Part shown: positions 19,819 through 30,683 of the stretch, in pieces | Layout: every line of letters begins with the position of its first letter | Numbering within the stretch: position 1 is the stretch's first letter | From: Gammaproteobacteria bacterium | Lineage (GTDB): Bacteria > Pseudomonadota > Gammaproteobacteria > Pseudomonadales > Pseudomonadaceae | DNA: 64,000 nt | Assembly: GCA_018816095.1 (NCBI GenBank) | Contig: JAHIWP010000055.1 | Span: forward strand, 32,159-96,158 | Direction of reading: 5' to 3' | Notes under the pieces: model-generated | Database searches by the model: none | The model's input: the letters and a program-made list of their open reading frames with translations, nothing else | Told to the model about the DNA's origin: nothing | Program-made: the position numbers and the translations under genes

Positions 19819-19998
19819 TTACAGATCAAAGTCGTATTCAGAAAGCTGCCTGTTCAGGCGGCGCTCATCCAAGAGATTATCGATGATGCGGCGTTTGGTC
19901 AGGTTAGTTTTGGCCACCTCAATCGGCGCCTCGGCTTCATCAGCATCATCGGCCACAAAATCTTCGTCGAGCTCAAGATCTTCTTTATCAGTGCTCAT
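19819..19998 (-). CDS. Small acidic protein, PA3496 family
   Basis: 59 residues from ATG 19998 (MSTDKEDLELDEDFVADD), with GGAG 8 nt upstream; an in-frame GTG 9 bp earlier lacks a site. Very acidic first half (DLELDEDFVADDADEAEAP), basic second half (LTKRRIIDNLLDERRLNRQL). It resembles the small protein next to nth in P. aeruginosa (PA3496 by recall), annotated as a putative envelope-integrity protein on thin evidence. No membrane helix or signal is visible. Function unknown; 107 bp separate it from nth. Confidence 0.7.
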   Translation of the reverse strand: MSTDKEDLELDEDFVADDADEAEAPIEVAKTNLTKRRIIDNLLDERRLNRQLSEYDFDL

Positions 19999-20105
19999 TT
20001 GTCTCACTCCAGGCTACAAGGGCCATTTGCGCACCTTATAGCGGCAAAAGCGGAGTGGGTAAAAAAGTTTTTTTCAATCGACTCATTGAGTGGCTGAATA
20101 GCTGC

Positions 20106-20744
20106 TCAATCGTCAGAGGTCTTTTGCTTGTATTCGCACAGATCTTCGATGCGGCAACTGCCACAACGCGGTTTGCGCGCCTGACACACATAGCGGCCAT
20201 GCAGGATCAGCCAGTGGTGTGAATCGAGCAGAAATTCCTTGGGTACAAACTTCATCAGCTTGTTTTCCACCTCCACGACATTCTTGCCAGGGGCGATGCC
20301 GGTGCGGTTGCTGACGCGGAAAATATGCGTGTCCACCGCCATGGCTAGCTGGCGAAACGCCGTGTTAAGCACCACGTTGGCGGTCTTGCGGCCGACGCCC
20401 GGCAAGGCTTCAAGTTCCTCGCGAGTTTCCGGCACCTGGCTGCCGTGCCGCTCAATCAGCAGGCGGCAGGTTTCAATCACGTTTTTGGCTTTGCTGTTGT
20501 ACAGGCCGATGGTCTTGATGTATTCGCTCAGGCCCTCAACGCCCAGGGCATAGATGGCTTCTGGTGTATTGGCCACTGGGAAGAGCTTGGCTGTGGCCTT
20601 GTTGACGCTGACATCAGTGGCTTGGGCCGAGAGCGTGACGGCAATCAGCAGCTCGAAGGGTGAGTTGTAGGCCAGCTCGGTTTTTGGCTCGGGATTGTCT
20701 TCGTGCAGGCGGCGGAAGATCTCCAGGCGTTTGGCAGCGTTCAC
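20106..20744 (-). CDS. nth: Endonuclease III
   Basis: 212 residues. Helix-hairpin-helix [13 protein letters not shown] (catalytic Lys ~120), catalytic Asp in [12 protein letters not shown] (~138), and the C-terminal 4Fe-4S loop C-x6-C-x2-C-x5-C ([17 protein letters not shown], ~187-203). Removes oxidised pyrimidines from DNA and nicks the AP site. It overlaps rnfE by 4 nt at the end of the rnf operon, the usual rnf-nth arrangement; the Fe-S proteins may share expression. Confidence 0.96.
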   Translation of the reverse strand: MNAAKRLEIFRRLHEDNPEPKTELAYNSPFELLIAVTLSAQATDVSVNKATAKLFPVANTPEAIYALGVEGLSEYIKTIGLYNSKAKNVIETCRLLIERHGSQVPETREELEALPGVGRKTANVVLNTAFRQLAMAVDTHIFRVSNRTGIAPGKNVVEVENKLMKFVPKEFLLDSHHWLILHGRYVCQARKPRCGSCRIEDLCEYKQKTSDD

Positions 20745-21454
20745 TCAATCACTCCGGTTACCCGTACGCGGCGGCTCTGCACGGGCACTTCGACCTGTTG
20801 CGCCTTGGCCCGTTCGGCCAGGACTTCATCGACGCGGTTTTTGCAGGCAATCAGCAGACCGAGCACGATAAATGCGCCAGGCGGCAGGATGGCCAGGAGG
20901 AAGCCTTTGTATTCGGGGATCAGGGTGAGCTGCCAGTTGGCGGCCAGCGGGCCGAACAACAAATGCATATTGGCAAATACCGCACCGGTACCAAACAGCT
21001 CGCGCAGCGCGCCGATCATCACTAATACGATGCCAAAACCCAGGCCCATCATCAGGCCGTCATAGGCGGCGCGAGCCGGGTCGTTTTTCGCCGCAAAGCC
21101 ATCCGCGCGCCCGAGAATCACGCAATTGGTGGTGATCAGCGGAATAAAGATGCCGAGTATCTGGTACAGCTCGTAGGTGAAGGCCTGCATCAGCAGCTCA
21201 ATGCAGGTGGTCAGGGCCGCGATGATCATCACAAAGGCCGGCAGACGCACGGCGGTATTGACCACGCCGCGCACCAGTGAAACCGCTGTGCCTGAACAAA
21301 TCAGCACCAGGGCGCTTGCCAGTGCCAGGCCTAGGGCGTTGACCGCCGAGTTGCTCACCCCTAGCAGCGGGCAGAGGCCGAGCAGTTGCACCAGGGCCGG
21401 GTTGTTCTTCCACAGGCCGTTGAGGGTGATTTCGCGGTAGCTGGGACTAGCCAT
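20741..21454 (-). CDS. rnfE: Rnf/Rsx electron transport complex subunit E
   Basis: 237 residues, about six membrane helices, with the RnfA/RnfE/NqrD signature [16 protein letters not shown] near the N-terminus and [17 protein letters not shown] mid-protein. Integral inner-membrane subunit paired with RnfA. It overlaps rnfG by 8 nt and nth by 4 nt. The complex couples ferredoxin/NADH redox to ion transport and, in gammaproteobacteria, also reduces SoxR. Confidence 0.94.
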   Translation of the reverse strand: MASPSYREITLNGLWKNNPALVQLLGLCPLLGVSNSAVNALGLALASALVLICSGTAVSLVRGVVNTAVRLPAFVMIIAALTTCIELLMQAFTYELYQILGIFIPLITTNCVILGRADGFAAKNDPARAAYDGLMMGLGFGIVLVMIGALRELFGTGAVFANMHLLFGPLAANWQLTLIPEYKGFLLAILPPGAFIVLGLLIACKNRVDEVLAERAKAQQVEVPVQSRRVRVTGVIE

Positions 21455-22088
21455 TGGACTTCACCTGGGCTGCGAACAGCTGTTGCTGATTGGCATCGAA
21501 ATACTGCAGGGCTTTGTGCACGGCTTTGACCACGGCGCGCGGGGTGATGGTGGCGCCGGCAAACTGGTCGAATGCGCCGCGATCTTTCTTCACTGCCCAG
21601 CCATCCTCTGCGGGGTTGCTCAATGATCTGCCATCAAAGCTGCGTATCCAGCTGCTCTTAGCCAGCTCTATTTTGTCGCCAAGCCCTGGAGTTTCCCGGT
21701 GATTGAGCACGCGCACGCCAGCCAAGCGGCCATCCGCCTGAATGCCAATCAGCAATTGGATCGCGCCACTGTAGCCGTCTGGCGCGGTCGCGCGGAGGAT
21801 GATGGCGCTGGGTTTACCGTCTTTCAGGGCGATGTAGGCGGTTTGTAGCGACTTGCTGCCGAGCAACGGGTCGTGCAGCTGGATACTATTGTCGAGCAAA
21901 TGATTGTCATAGCTGCCCTGGGGCAGGATTTCACTCAGGGCGCGCACCTGCGCTTCGCGCTCGGCGTTGGCGATGCGCCCGGCAGTGGCTTGCTGCAATA
22001 CCGCTACCAGCCCCACGGTGGCAATGGCAAAAAGCCCCAGCACCAGGCTGTTTTTCAGCATCGAACGGCTAATTTCAGGCAGGGCCAT
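21447..22088 (-). CDS. rnfG: Rnf complex subunit G (FMN-binding)
   Basis: 213 residues from ATG 22088, which has GGGAG ~7 nt upstream; an in-frame GTG two codons earlier is too close to the site. One N-terminal helix ([16 protein letters not shown]), then a periplasmic FMN-binding domain with [26 protein letters not shown] and [12 protein letters not shown], whose Thr (~179) is the expected covalent FMN site. Located between rnfD (2-bp gap) and rnfE (8-nt overlap). Confidence 0.93.
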   Translation of the reverse strand: MALPEISRSMLKNSLVLGLFAIATVGLVAVLQQATAGRIANAEREAQVRALSEILPQGSYDNHLLDNSIQLHDPLLGSKSLQTAYIALKDGKPSAIILRATAPDGYSGAIQLLIGIQADGRLAGVRVLNHRETPGLGDKIELAKSSWIRSFDGRSLSNPAEDGWAVKKDRGAFDQFAGATITPRAVVKAVHKALQYFDANQQQLFAAQVKSNG

Positions 22089-22090
22089 GG

Positions 22091-23122
22091 TCACTCTCCC
22101 AGCTTGAAGCCGCGTGTCGGCTTGCGGTGGCCGTAGGTACGCGGCCGTGTGTAGTAGTCGATGGTCGGGGCGGCCAAATTCATCAGCAACACGGCAAAGG
22201 CGATCGCGTCCGGGTAACCGCCCCAGGCGCGAATCACATACACCAACACGCCGACACCTATGCCGAAAATCAAGCGGCCGAGGTTACTGGTGGCGCCGCT
22301 GACGGGGTCGGTGACGATAAAGAAGGCGCCGAGCATGGTCGCGCCGGTGAGCAGGTGAAACAGCGGGGAACCGTGCGAGTCGGAGCCTGAGCCGTTCCAA
22401 AACAGCAGGCTCATCAGCGCTAGAGCAGCGAGCATGCCGACGGGGGCATGCCAGGTGAACAGGCGTTTGTGCAGCAGGTACAGACCGCCCGCGAGGAAGG
22501 CTAAGTTAACCGCTTCGCTGCCTGCGCCGCCAAATCGGCCGAACGCCGGGTTCTGCGTCCACAGCTCGTCTATGGTCAGACTTTTATTGATCTTCAAGGC
22601 GTCCAGCGCAGTGGCTTGGGCCCAGCCATCGGGCAGATTGGCGATGCCGAGAATCTGTTGCAGGCCTTCGAGCATGCCCACTGCATGGGGGGCTGGCCAG
22701 CTGGTCATTTCTACTGGGAAAGACACCAGTACCACGACGTAGCCGAGCATGGCCGGGTTGAAGGGGTTTTGCCCAAGGCCGCCATACAGCTGCTTGCCTA
22801 AAATCACCGCAAAGCCGGTGGCCACCAGGGTTAGCCACCAAGGGGAGTAAGGCGGCAGCGCTAGGGCCAGCAGCACGGCCGTGACCAGTACGCTGTAGTC
22901 CTTGAGGAAGAACACCACTGGGCGTTTGCGCAAGGCCAGGATGGCCGCCTCGAAGCCCAGGGCGCATGCGCTGGCCCACAGCAGGTTAATCAAGGTGCCG
23001 ATACCAAACATCCAGGTCATGACCAGGATGCCCGGTACGGCAGCCAGCAGCACCTGCAGCATCACTTGCTGGGTGCGGTTGTTGCCCTTAGCGTGGGGCG
23101 AGGTGATGCGGGGCAGGGCCAT
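22091..23122 (-). CDS. rnfD: Rnf complex subunit D
   Basis: 343 residues, multi-helix NqrB/RnfD family. Motifs include [20 protein letters not shown] at the start, [25 protein letters not shown], and [21 protein letters not shown] near the C-terminus. The ATALDALK segment near 170 falls where the family usually binds FMN through Thr (inferred by position). CGGAG lies 5 nt before the ATG. A 140-bp gap separates it from rnfC, whereas other adjacent rnf genes abut or overlap; the gap is filled by an inverted-repeat element. Confidence 0.93.
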   Translation of the reverse strand: MALPRITSPHAKGNNRTQQVMLQVLLAAVPGILVMTWMFGIGTLINLLWASACALGFEAAILALRKRPVVFFLKDYSVLVTAVLLALALPPYSPWWLTLVATGFAVILGKQLYGGLGQNPFNPAMLGYVVVLVSFPVEMTSWPAPHAVGMLEGLQQILGIANLPDGWAQATALDALKINKSLTIDELWTQNPAFGRFGGAGSEAVNLAFLAGGLYLLHKRLFTWHAPVGMLAALALMSLLFWNGSGSDSHGSPLFHLLTGATMLGAFFIVTDPVSGATSNLGRLIFGIGVGVLVYVIRAWGGYPDAIAFAVLLMNLAAPTIDYYTRPRTYGHRKPTRGFKLGE

Positions 23123-23147
23123 GAGTGCTCCGGTTGAACAAGCTGTT

Positions 23148-23258
23148 GTAGGGTGGGTTAGCCGTGTAGCGACCTAACTCACCGACTGGCCGCGTGGTCA
23201 GCGGTTATGGCAGCCTGGCTGCCTTTGGTGGGTTACGCCTGGGGCTAACCCACCCTAC
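23148..23258. repeat. Paired-hairpin (BIME-like) repeat inside the rnf operon
   Basis: GTAGGGTGGGTTAGC (23148-23162) and its exact reverse complement GCTAACCCACCCTAC (23244-23258) bound a 111-bp unit. Each end also forms its own hairpin: GGTGGGTTAG/CCTAACTCACC (23152-23161/23173-23183) on the left and GGTGGGTTA/TAACCCACC (23227-23235/23246-23254) on the right. It looks like two REP-type hairpins in inverse orientation and fills almost the whole rnfC-rnfD gap. Confidence 0.8.
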
Positions 23259-23262
23259 GAAT

Positions 23263-25764
23263 TTATGGTGTTTGCTGTTTCAGCAATTGTTGTTCGGCAT
23301 CCGCCAAACGCTGCCGGGCCGCGGCGAGCACATCCGCTGCGCTGTTGTCGTCACGCTCCAGTTTGCGCAGGTCGGCGCGGGCAAAGGCGACTTCGGTTTT
23401 CAGTGCACGGGTGGCTTCGTCAATCGGCTTTTTGTCGGTACGCACTAATTCCGGTGCCGGCTTGCCGGACGCCGCTTCAGCTGCGTGCAGCGCTTGCTCC
23501 GCCTGGGTCAATGCTTCGCGCAAACTGTTGAGGGTGGCCTCGTCGCGCTCGGCTTTCTCAGCTTTCTTTAGCTCCGCGCGTTTCATGGCCAACTCGACTT
23601 TGGCCTTTTTCAGCGGGTCGACGGTTGTGGCTTCTGTGTTTTTAGCGTGGGCAGCAGTGGCTTGGGCTTCAAGGCCCGCCAGCAGCGTTTGCGCAGCGTC
23701 GAGTTGGCTGCGCAGTTGTTGCAGTTCGGCCTGTTGCTCGTCGCTCGGCGCTTCGAGTTTTTCCAGCTTGCGCACCTGGGCGCGGAGCATGGCAGCGTCG
23801 ATCTTGGCTTTCTTCAGTGCGCTATCGTCGGGCGCGGCTTGTGCTGCGGGCGCGGCAGGCGCTGGTGCCTCGGCTTGCAGGCTAGCCAGCAATGTCTGCG
23901 CGGCGTCGAGTTGGCTGCGCAGTTGTTGCAGTTCGGCCTGTTGCTCGCCGCTTGGTGCTTCGAGTTTTTCCAGCTTGCGCACTTGGGCGCGGAGCATGGC
24001 GGCGTCGATCTTGGCTTTTTTCAGTGCGCTGTCGTCGGCTACGGGGGCTGCGGCTGCCACAGGTGCTGGGGGATTGGCTGCCAGCGCGGTATCCAGTGCC
24101 AGTTGTGCGGCAGCGGCAGCGCTGCGTAGCGCGTCGACCTGGGTTTGCAATTCGCTTGTGGCGTGGGTGGCCAGCTGCTTTTCGGCTTTCTTCAGCGCCA
24201 CCTGCGCCATGCTGGCTTCGATCTTCAGTTTCTTCTGTTCGTCGCTCAGGCCCGCTGGTTTGGTGGCAGGTGCATCGCTGCCTCCTGCGGGGGCGGCTTG
24301 AGCCTGGGCGGCCTTGGCTTGCGCGGCTTTAGCGGCGCGGGCCTGGCGGTCGGCTTCTTTTTGCTCTTCGGCGCGGCGCAGGCGCTCTTGGCGCAGTTCG
24401 AAACGCTGCTTGGACTGTTCGGCCTTCAGCTGTTTCTGCTCAAGGTCGCGAATTTCGCCTTTGGCGGCGCGGTAGTACTGCACCAGGGGGATGCTCGACG
24501 GGCAGACATAGGCGCAAGCGCCGCATTCGATGCAGTCGAACAGGTTATGTGCCTTGAGCTGCTCGTGTTCCTGACCGATGGCGAAGAAGTGCAGCTGTTG
24601 CGGCAGCAAGCTGGCCGGGCAGGCTTCGGCGCATTCGCCGCAACGGATGCACGGCATGGCCGGCGGCGGTGGCGGCAGCTCGGCGCTGGTCGAGGCCAAC
24701 AGGCAGTTGGTGGTTTTGATCACGGGTACGGCGAAGTCGGGCAGGGTAAAACCCATCATAGGGCCGCCCATGATCAGGCGGTTCAGCTTGGCTTTGTCCA
24801 GCCCGGCAAACGTCAGCAGTTCACCGACGGGGGTGCCGAGCAGCACCTCGACGTTCATCGGCCGCGCCAGTGCTTCGCCAGTCAGGGTGGTGATGCGCGA
24901 GATCAGCGGTTTGCCCAGCTGCACGGCATCGTGGATCGCCACACAGGTGCCGACGTTCTGGCAGAGCATGCCGATATCCGCCGGTAGGCCGCCGCTGGGC
25001 ACTTCCACGCCGGTGAGGATCTGGATTAGCTGCTTCTCGCCGCCCGAGGGGTACTTGGTCGGGAATACCTTGAGCTGATAGCTGCGCTCGGCCAACGCCG
25101 CGCGCATGGCGGCGATGGCTTCGGGTTTGTTGTCCTCAATGCCGATCACCACCCCATCTGGGTTGATCAGCTGCACCAGAATGTCGATCCCGGAGACCAG
25201 TTCGCTGGCGCGCTCGCGCATCAGCAGGTCATCGGCGGTGATGTAGGGCTCGCACTCGGTGCCGTTGATGATCAGCGTGTGAATTTTCTGCGTTGGCCGC
25301 GCATTGACTTTGACGGCCGTAGGAAAACCCGCACCACCGAGGCCGCTGATGCCGGCCTGGCGAATCAACTCAACCAGGGCGCTGTGTTCCAGGTGGCGAT
25401 AGTCCGGGCATGGCGTCAGTTCGCACCACTGCTCCAGGCCGTCGCTGTCGATCACGATGGCCGGGGCGAGCATGCCGGATACGTGCGGGTAAGGCTGCGG
25501 GCCGATAAAACTCACGGTGCCAGAGGTGGGCGCATGCACGGGCACACTGACAAAACCATTGGCAGCGGCAATCAGCTGACCTTTCAGTACGCGCTCACCG
25601 ACGGCGACAACCGGCTCGGCCGGCGCGCCGATATGCTGGTTCAGCGGCAGTGTTAGGCGCTTGGCCAGCGGTGCTTGCTGGATCGGCGTGCGGTTGGACA
25701 GCGCCTTGCGCTCGGCCGGGTGAATGCCGCCGGGGATATCCCAGATACGTTGTTGTGCGGTCAT
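23263..25764 (-). CDS. rnfC: Rnf complex subunit C with long repeat-bearing C-terminal tail
   Basis: 833 residues. N-terminal core (~1-450): NADH/FMN-binding region ([29 protein letters not shown]) and two 4Fe-4S motifs, [12 protein letters not shown] (~370-381) and [12 protein letters not shown] (~409-420). The Ala/Lys/Glu/Gln-rich remainder (~450-833) is predicted helical and carries five related modules of the type [20 protein letters not shown], two of them nearly identical and 69 residues apart. Long variable Ala-rich tails are known in gammaproteobacterial RnfC. The core binds NADH/ferredoxin on the cytoplasmic side. It overlaps rnfB by 4 nt. Confidence 0.95.
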   Translation of the reverse strand: MTAQQRIWDIPGGIHPAERKALSNRTPIQQAPLAKRLTLPLNQHIGAPAEPVVAVGERVLKGQLIAAANGFVSVPVHAPTSGTVSFIGPQPYPHVSGMLAPAIVIDSDGLEQWCELTPCPDYRHLEHSALVELIRQAGISGLGGAGFPTAVKVNARPTQKIHTLIINGTECEPYITADDLLMRERASELVSGIDILVQLINPDGVVIGIEDNKPEAIAAMRAALAERSYQLKVFPTKYPSGGEKQLIQILTGVEVPSGGLPADIGMLCQNVGTCVAIHDAVQLGKPLISRITTLTGEALARPMNVEVLLGTPVGELLTFAGLDKAKLNRLIMGGPMMGFTLPDFAVPVIKTTNCLLASTSAELPPPPPAMPCIRCGECAEACPASLLPQQLHFFAIGQEHEQLKAHNLFDCIECGACAYVCPSSIPLVQYYRAAKGEIRDLEQKQLKAEQSKQRFELRQERLRRAEEQKEADRQARAAKAAQAKAAQAQAAPAGGSDAPATKPAGLSDEQKKLKIEASMAQVALKKAEKQLATHATSELQTQVDALRSAAAAAQLALDTALAANPPAPVAAAAPVADDSALKKAKIDAAMLRAQVRKLEKLEAPSGEQQAELQQLRSQLDAAQTLLASLQAEAPAPAAPAAQAAPDDSALKKAKIDAAMLRAQVRKLEKLEAPSDEQQAELQQLRSQLDAAQTLLAGLEAQATAAHAKNTEATTVDPLKKAKVELAMKRAELKKAEKAERDEATLNSLREALTQAEQALHAAEAASGKPAPELVRTDKKPIDEATRALKTEVAFARADLRKLERDDNSAADVLAAARQRLADAEQQLLKQQTP
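23679..24038. repeat. In-frame tandem duplication within rnfC tail
   Basis: Segments 23679-23831 and 23886-24038 (153 bp each, offset 207 bp = 69 codons) differ at about 11 positions by my alignment (~93% identical), many of them synonymous. They encode the two near-identical [18 protein letters not shown] modules. Confidence 0.9.
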
Positions 25765-26336
25765 GCTGCTTGCTCCCGGTCACTGGCAATCAGTTGGCCG
25801 GGGGGCAGGGGTTTTTCCCATTTCCAGCTTTGTACGCTGCTGCCCACTTCGAGCATGTCGATGCAATCCACCGGGCAGGGCTCGACGCACAGGTCGCAGC
25901 CGGTGCATTCGCTGACGATCACGGTGTGCATCTGCTTGGCCGCGCCGACAATGGCGTCCACCGGGCAGGCCTGAATGCACTTGGTGCAGCCGATGCATTC
26001 GGCTTCGCGGATGTAGGCGACCATCTGCGGTTTTTCGCCTTCCACGGCGTCCAGTGGCTCGGCTTCAACATCGAGCAGATCCGCCAGCGCTTGGATGGTT
26101 GATTCGCCGCCCGGCGGGCATTTATTGATCTTGTCGCCGCCGGCAATCGCCTCGGCGTAGGGCTTACAGCCGGGGTAGCCGCACTGGCCGCACTGGGTTT
26201 GTGGCAGCAAGGCGTTGATTTGTTCGGCAATCGGGTTGCCTTCGACCTTGAAGCGTACGGCTGCGAAGCCAAGAATGGCGCCGGCCACCAAGCACAGGGC
26301 GAGCAATGCCAGAACGGCGATCAGCACCAGGCTCAT
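25761..26336 (-). CDS. rnfB: Rnf complex subunit B (ferredoxin-like)
   Basis: 191 residues. N-terminal membrane helix ([19 protein letters not shown]), a 4Fe-4S domain with [20 protein letters not shown] (~45-65) and a following Cys in KCPPGG, then two ferredoxin-type clusters, [16 protein letters not shown] (~112) and [16 protein letters not shown] (~142). Passes electrons between RnfC and the membrane subunits. Four-nt overlaps with both rnfA and rnfC. Confidence 0.96.
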   Translation of the reverse strand: MSLVLIAVLALLALCLVAGAILGFAAVRFKVEGNPIAEQINALLPQTQCGQCGYPGCKPYAEAIAGGDKINKCPPGGESTIQALADLLDVEAEPLDAVEGEKPQMVAYIREAECIGCTKCIQACPVDAIVGAAKQMHTVIVSECTGCDLCVEPCPVDCIDMLEVGSSVQSWKWEKPLPPGQLIASDREQAA

Positions 26337-26917
26337 AGCTTGATCAGCCCGCTAAAGCCCATAAAGGCCAGGGACATCAGCCCGGCGGTGATCATGCCGA
26401 TGGCCGCGCCCTGGAAGGACTTCGGCACGTCGGCAATGGCAATGCGCTCACGCATGGCGGCAAACAACACCAGCACCAGGGAGAAGCCCAGGCCGGCGGC
26501 GAAGCCATTGGCGGTGGCGGTGATAAAGGTGAATTCGGCCTTGTTGGCGTTGAGCAGGGCTACGCCGAGGACAATGCAGTTGGTGGTGATCAGCGGCAGG
26601 AAGATGCCCAGCACGCGGTACAGCAAGGGGCTGGTCTTGTTCACCACCATCTCGGTGAACTGCACCACCACGGCAATCACCAGAATAAAACTGATGGTGC
26701 GCAGGTATTCGATATCCAGCGGCTTGAGCACGTACTGCTGCACCAGATAACTGCACATAGCAGCCAGGGTCAGCACGAAAGTGGTGGCCAGGGACAGGCC
26801 GATGGCGGTCTCGATTTTCTTCGAAACCCCCATAAATGGGCACAGGCCGAGAAACTGGACCAACACGAAGTTGTTAACCAGGATGGCGCTGACCATGATC
26901 AAGGCGAGTTCGGTCAT
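26333..26917 (-). CDS. rnfA: Rnf complex subunit A
   Basis: 194 residues, six membrane helices, with [20 protein letters not shown] near the start and [17 protein letters not shown] in the middle; homologous to RnfE. First gene of the rnf operon, downstream of metG with a 156-bp gap. The ribosome site is weak (GGAAC). Its two conserved Cys lie where the RnfA/E pair is reported to hold an intramembrane iron centre (family knowledge). Confidence 0.95.
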   Translation of the reverse strand: MTELALIMVSAILVNNFVLVQFLGLCPFMGVSKKIETAIGLSLATTFVLTLAAMCSYLVQQYVLKPLDIEYLRTISFILVIAVVVQFTEMVVNKTSPLLYRVLGIFLPLITTNCIVLGVALLNANKAEFTFITATANGFAAGLGFSLVLVLFAAMRERIAIADVPKSFQGAAIGMITAGLMSLAFMGFSGLIKL

Positions 26918-26961
26918 TGCAGGTTCCGTTAATGGACGGGCAAAGGCCGCAGGAAAAGGGC

Positions 26962-26978
26962 GCTTATTATCGATAAGC
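26962..26978. promoter_or_regulatory. Inverted repeat upstream of rnfA, possible operator
   Basis: GCTTAT (26962-26967) and ATAAGC (26973-26978) flank TATCG, 45 bp before the rnfA ATG. The spacing fits a small dimeric regulator site or an AT-rich promoter element. No matching regulator is encoded nearby. Confidence 0.3.
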
Positions 26979-27073
26979 CGATGCGGCCATACAAGCCGGA
27001 TCAGCGTTCCTGAGGTGTGGGCATAAGGCTAGCGCAGGCAGAGAGTCCTGACTGCGCTGATCCGTCGCAGAGT

Positions 27074-29116
27074 TTACTTAACCCGCTGGCCCGGCTTAGC
27101 GCCGCTGTCAGGGCTGAGCAGGTAGATTTCTTCACCGCCAGGGCCAGCAGCCAGGACCATGCCTTCGCTGACGCCGAACTTCATCTTGCGTGCGGCCAGG
27201 TTGGCCACGTACAGGGTCAGGCGGCCTTCCAGCTTGCTTGGGTCCGGGTAGGCGCTCTTGATGCCGCTGAACACGTTGCGCTTGGAATCGCCGATATCCA
27301 AGGTCAGGCGCAGCAATTTGTCGGCCCCTTCAACGAACTCGCACTTCTCGATCAGGGCAATGCGCAGGTCGACGGCGGCAAAGGCATCAAAGGCGATCTC
27401 GGCAGCCAGCGGGTCTTTGCTCAGCTCGCCATTGCCAGCGGCTGCCGGAGCGGCTTCGCTGGCGGCCAGGTCTTCTTTTGAGGCTTCGATCATGGCGTCG
27501 ATTTTCGCAGGCTCGATACGGGTTAGCAGGGCGCTGAATGGGTTGAGCTGGTGGTCCGCCAGCCAGTACTGATGGTCGTCCCAGGTCAGTGGCGCCACAT
27601 TGAGGAAGGCTTCGGCATCTTTAGCCAGTTGCGGCAGCACCGGCTTCAAGAAAATCACCAACTGCCGGAACAGGTTCACGCCCAGGGCGCAGATGGCCTG
27701 TACTTCGGCCTCCTTGCCTTCTTGTTTGTTCAGCGCCCACGGGGCTTTGTCGGCGATCCAGGCGTTGGCGCGGTCGGCCAGGGCCATGATTTCGCGCATG
27801 GCACGGGCGAAGTCACGGACTTCATAGGCTTCGGCGATAGACGGCGCAGCGTCGGCAAAGGCCTCGGTCAGCTCGGGGGCGATGTTGCCGGCCAAGAGCA
27901 GGCCGTTATTGCCTTTGTGGATAAAACCGGCGCAGCGGCTGGCGATATTCACCACTTTGCCGACTAGGTCGGAATTGACCTTCTGCACAAAGTCTTCGAG
28001 GTTGAGGTCAAGGTCATCCACGCCACGGCCCAGTTTGGCTGCGTAGTAGTAGCGCAGGTACTCGGGGTTAAGGTGGTCGAGGTAGGTGCGCGCTTTAATA
28101 AAGGTGCCGCGCGATTTGGACATTTTTTGCCCGTTGACCGTCAGGTAGCCGTGCACAGCGACTGCGGTAGGCTTGCGGTAGCCCGCGCCTTCGAGCATGG
28201 CCGGCCAGAACAGGGTGTGGAAGTTGACGATGTCCTTGCCGATAAAGTGGTACAGCTCGGCGGTCGAATCGCTGCCCCAGAACTCGTTGAAATCCAGTTC
28301 AGGTGTGCGCGCGCAGAGGTTCTTGAAGCTGGCCATGTAGCCGATTGGCGCATCCAGCCAAACGTAGAAGTATTTGCCTGGCTCGTCGGGGATCTCGAAA
28401 CCGAAGTACGGCGCATCACGGCTGATGTCCCATTCCTGCAGGCCGGAGTCCAGCCATTCGGCAATCTTGTTGGCGACGGGGTCTTGCAGTGCGCCGCTGC
28501 GGGTCCAGCTTTTCAGCATGGCCTCAAAATCAGGCAGTTTGAAGAAAAAGTGCTTGGAATCGCGCAGTACCGGTATCGCGCCGGAGATCGCCGAGCGCGG
28601 GTTCTTCAGCTCGGTTGGCTCGTAGGTGGCGCCGCACTTTTCGCAGTTATCGCCGTACTGATCTTCGGTCGCGCATTTCGGGCAGGTGCCTTTGATAAAA
28701 CGGTCAGCGAGGAACATACCCTTTTCAGGGTCGAAGTACTGCGTGACCGAGCGCGTAGCGATATGCCCAGCGTCGCGCAACTTTAAGTAGATTGCCTCCG
28801 ACAGCTCGCGGTTTTCATCCGAGTGGGTCGAGTGGTAGTTGTCGAAGTTCACCCCGAAGCCCGCGAAGTCGGCGGTGTGCTCGGCTTGCACATTGGCGAT
28901 CAACTGCTCTGGGGTGATGCCTTCTTTCTCGGCGCGCAACATGATTGCCGAGCCATGCGCATCGTCGGCGCACACATAAATAGCCTGGTTGCCGCGCAGC
29001 TTCTGGAAACGCACCCACATGTCGGTCTGGATGTACTCGAGCATATGGCCGAGGTGGATCGAACCGTTGGCGTAGGGCAGGGCGCTGGTGACGAGAATTT
29101 TGCGGGCTTGGCTCAT
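27074..29116 (-). CDS. metG: Methionine-tRNA ligase
   Basis: 680 residues from ATG 29116 ([19 protein letters not shown]); the frame is open further upstream but without similarity. Class I synthetase: HLGH signature (~24), zinc knuckle with [17 protein letters not shown] (~145-165), KMSKS (~332) and a C-terminal EMAPII-like tRNA-binding/dimer domain (~575-680, [20 protein letters not shown]). Charges tRNA-Met. Divergent from apbC across 157 bp, the arrangement I recall in P. aeruginosa and E. coli (mrp-metG). Confidence 0.97.
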   Translation of the reverse strand: MSQARKILVTSALPYANGSIHLGHMLEYIQTDMWVRFQKLRGNQAIYVCADDAHGSAIMLRAEKEGITPEQLIANVQAEHTADFAGFGVNFDNYHSTHSDENRELSEAIYLKLRDAGHIATRSVTQYFDPEKGMFLADRFIKGTCPKCATEDQYGDNCEKCGATYEPTELKNPRSAISGAIPVLRDSKHFFFKLPDFEAMLKSWTRSGALQDPVANKIAEWLDSGLQEWDISRDAPYFGFEIPDEPGKYFYVWLDAPIGYMASFKNLCARTPELDFNEFWGSDSTAELYHFIGKDIVNFHTLFWPAMLEGAGYRKPTAVAVHGYLTVNGQKMSKSRGTFIKARTYLDHLNPEYLRYYYAAKLGRGVDDLDLNLEDFVQKVNSDLVGKVVNIASRCAGFIHKGNNGLLLAGNIAPELTEAFADAAPSIAEAYEVRDFARAMREIMALADRANAWIADKAPWALNKQEGKEAEVQAICALGVNLFRQLVIFLKPVLPQLAKDAEAFLNVAPLTWDDHQYWLADHQLNPFSALLTRIEPAKIDAMIEASKEDLAASEAAPAAAGNGELSKDPLAAEIAFDAFAAVDLRIALIEKCEFVEGADKLLRLTLDIGDSKRNVFSGIKSAYPDPSKLEGRLTLYVANLAARKMKFGVSEGMVLAAGPGGEEIYLLSPDSGAKPGQRVK

Positions 29117-29273
29117 GGGAATTGGCTGCACTGGTAACTCAGAGAAGCCGGTAACTATATAGGTGCAGCGGATATTTTTCATCCATGAGCGCTGCGCCAG
29201 GCTATGGGCATGCGCCAGCAAGCGCGCTCGGGTAGGATGTCCGCCTGCTTTACTCAGTCTTTCGGAGTCTTCC

Positions 29274-30365
29274 ATGAGTGTCGTTACCCGTGCAGCGGTT
29301 GAAGCCGCGCTGTCCCAATACGCCGACCCCCACCTAAATCAGGACCCGGTCAGCGCCGGCTGCGTGCGTGAGGTGGATATTCAGGGTGGTCAAGTCAAGG
29401 TGCGCCTGCAGTTGGGCTATGCCGCCGGGTTATTCAAGGCTGGCTGGGCGCAGATGCTGCAGATGGCACTGGAGGCGCTCGATGGCGTCGAGCGTGTGCT
29501 GGTGCAGGTCGATTGCGTGATTGAGGCGCACAAGGCGCAGGATCAGGTGCCGGCGCTGGCGAATGTGAAAAACGTGATTGCCGTGGCATCCGGCAAAGGC
29601 GGGGTGGGTAAATCCACCACTGCCGCCAATCTGGCGTTGGCGCTGGCTCGTGAGGGTGCCAAGGTTGGCATTCTGGATGCCGATATCTATGGGCCGAGCC
29701 AGGGCATCATGTTTGGTATCCCCGAAGGCACGCGGCCAGAGGTGAAAGACCAGAAGTGGTTTGTGCCGCTCAAGGCCCATGGTGTGGAAGTGATGTCCAT
29801 GGCCTTTCTCACCGATGAAAACACCCCGGTGGTCTGGCGCGGGCCGATGGTCTCCGGTGCGCTGCTGCAATTGATCACCCAGACCGCCTGGAATGACCTG
29901 GATTACCTGGTGGTGGACATGCCGCCGGGCACCGGTGATATCCAGCTGACCCTGGCGCAAAAGGTCCCAGTGGCCGGTGCGGTAATCGTCACCACGCCGC
30001 AGGATCTGGCCCTGTTGGATGCTAAGAAGGGCGTGGAGATGTTCCGTAAAGTGAACATTCCGGTGCTTGGCGTTGTAGAAAACATGGCCGTACATATCTG
30101 CTCGAACTGCGGTCATGCCGAGCATCTATTCGGTGAAGGCGGTGGTGAGAAGCTGGCGGCGCAGTTTGGCGTCGATCTGTTGGCATCCTTGCCGCTGTCG
30201 ATGGCCATTCGCATGCAGTCTGATGGCGGTAAGCCAACCACTATCGCTGATCCGGAAAGCCAGATCGCGATGATCTATCAGGAAACTGCGCGTAATGTGG
30301 GTGCACGCATTGCTCAAGGTGGCGCGCAGCAGGCGATGCCGAGCATTGTGATCAGCGAAGATTGA
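29274..30365 (+). CDS. apbC: Iron-sulfur cluster carrier protein Mrp/ApbC
   Basis: 363 residues from ATG 29274 ([16 protein letters not shown]), with CGGAG 6 nt upstream. N-terminal MIP18/DUF59 domain (~5-85), P-loop with deviant Walker [10 protein letters not shown] (~108-116), [13 protein letters not shown], and the C-terminal CSNC pair (~276-279) that holds a bridging Fe-S cluster in a dimer. Delivers Fe-S clusters to apo-proteins using ATP. Divergent from metG; ends at a strong terminator. Confidence 0.94.
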   Translation: MSVVTRAAVEAALSQYADPHLNQDPVSAGCVREVDIQGGQVKVRLQLGYAAGLFKAGWAQMLQMALEALDGVERVLVQVDCVIEAHKAQDQVPALANVKNVIAVASGKGGVGKSTTAANLALALAREGAKVGILDADIYGPSQGIMFGIPEGTRPEVKDQKWFVPLKAHGVEVMSMAFLTDENTPVVWRGPMVSGALLQLITQTAWNDLDYLVVDMPPGTGDIQLTLAQKVPVAGAVIVTTPQDLALLDAKKGVEMFRKVNIPVLGVVENMAVHICSNCGHAEHLFGEGGGEKLAAQFGVDLLASLPLSMAIRMQSDGGKPTTIADPESQIAMIYQETARNVGARIAQGGAQQAMPSIVISED

Positions 30366-30424
30366 TTTGGCAGTGGCGCACGCACGTGCGCCACATCTTG
30401 CTCGCAGATAAATGCGCGCCCATA

Positions 30425-30455
30425 AAAAAGCCCCGCACTAGGCGGGGCTTTTTAT
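30425..30455. terminator. Bidirectional terminator between apbC and the cold-shock gene
   Basis: AAAAAGCCCCGC (30425-30436) pairs perfectly with GCGGGGCTTTTT (30442-30453), 5-nt loop. Lies between convergent genes. Core identical to the terminators after gdhB and gloA. Confidence 0.92.
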
Positions 30456-30473
30456 CAAGCGAGTTAGATCAGG

Positions 30474-30683
30474 TTATACAACCTGAACTTCCTCAGCCTG
30501 CATGCCTTTCTGGCCGCGGGTAGCGACGAAAGTCACTGCCTGGCCTTCTTTCAGGCTCTTGAAGCCATCGCTCTGGATCGCTTTGAAGTGTACGAACAGG
30601 TCGTCACCGGACTGTGGGGTGATGAAGCCGTAGCCTTTCTCATCGTTGAACCACTTAACGGTGCCATTTTGACGATTCGACAT
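30474..30683 (-). CDS. Cold-shock domain protein (CspA family)
   Basis: 69 residues, single cold-shock domain with RNP1 KGYGFITP (~16-23) and RNP2 LFVHF (~29-33), start motif [11 protein letters not shown]. Nucleic-acid chaperone that melts RNA structure. AGGAG stands 8 nt before the ATG. The leader upstream is not coding and is shared with the divergent dcd gene. It could be CapB- or CspA-like; sequence alone does not tell whether it is cold-induced. Confidence 0.93.
   Translation of the reverse strand: MSNRQNGTVKWFNDEKGYGFITPQSGDDLFVHFKAIQSDGFKSLKEGQAVTFVATRGQKGMQAEEVQVV

Noticed and set aside
23148-23258. CRISPR-like or riboswitch interpretation of the inverted repeats
   Set aside because: Only one inverted pair, with no direct repeats and spacers and no leader; REP-like explanation fits better.
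23345-24301. Ser/Ala-rich ORF on the plus strand across the rnfC tail
   Set aside because: Complement of the Ala/Lys/Glu repeats; only low-complexity residues and no ribosome site.
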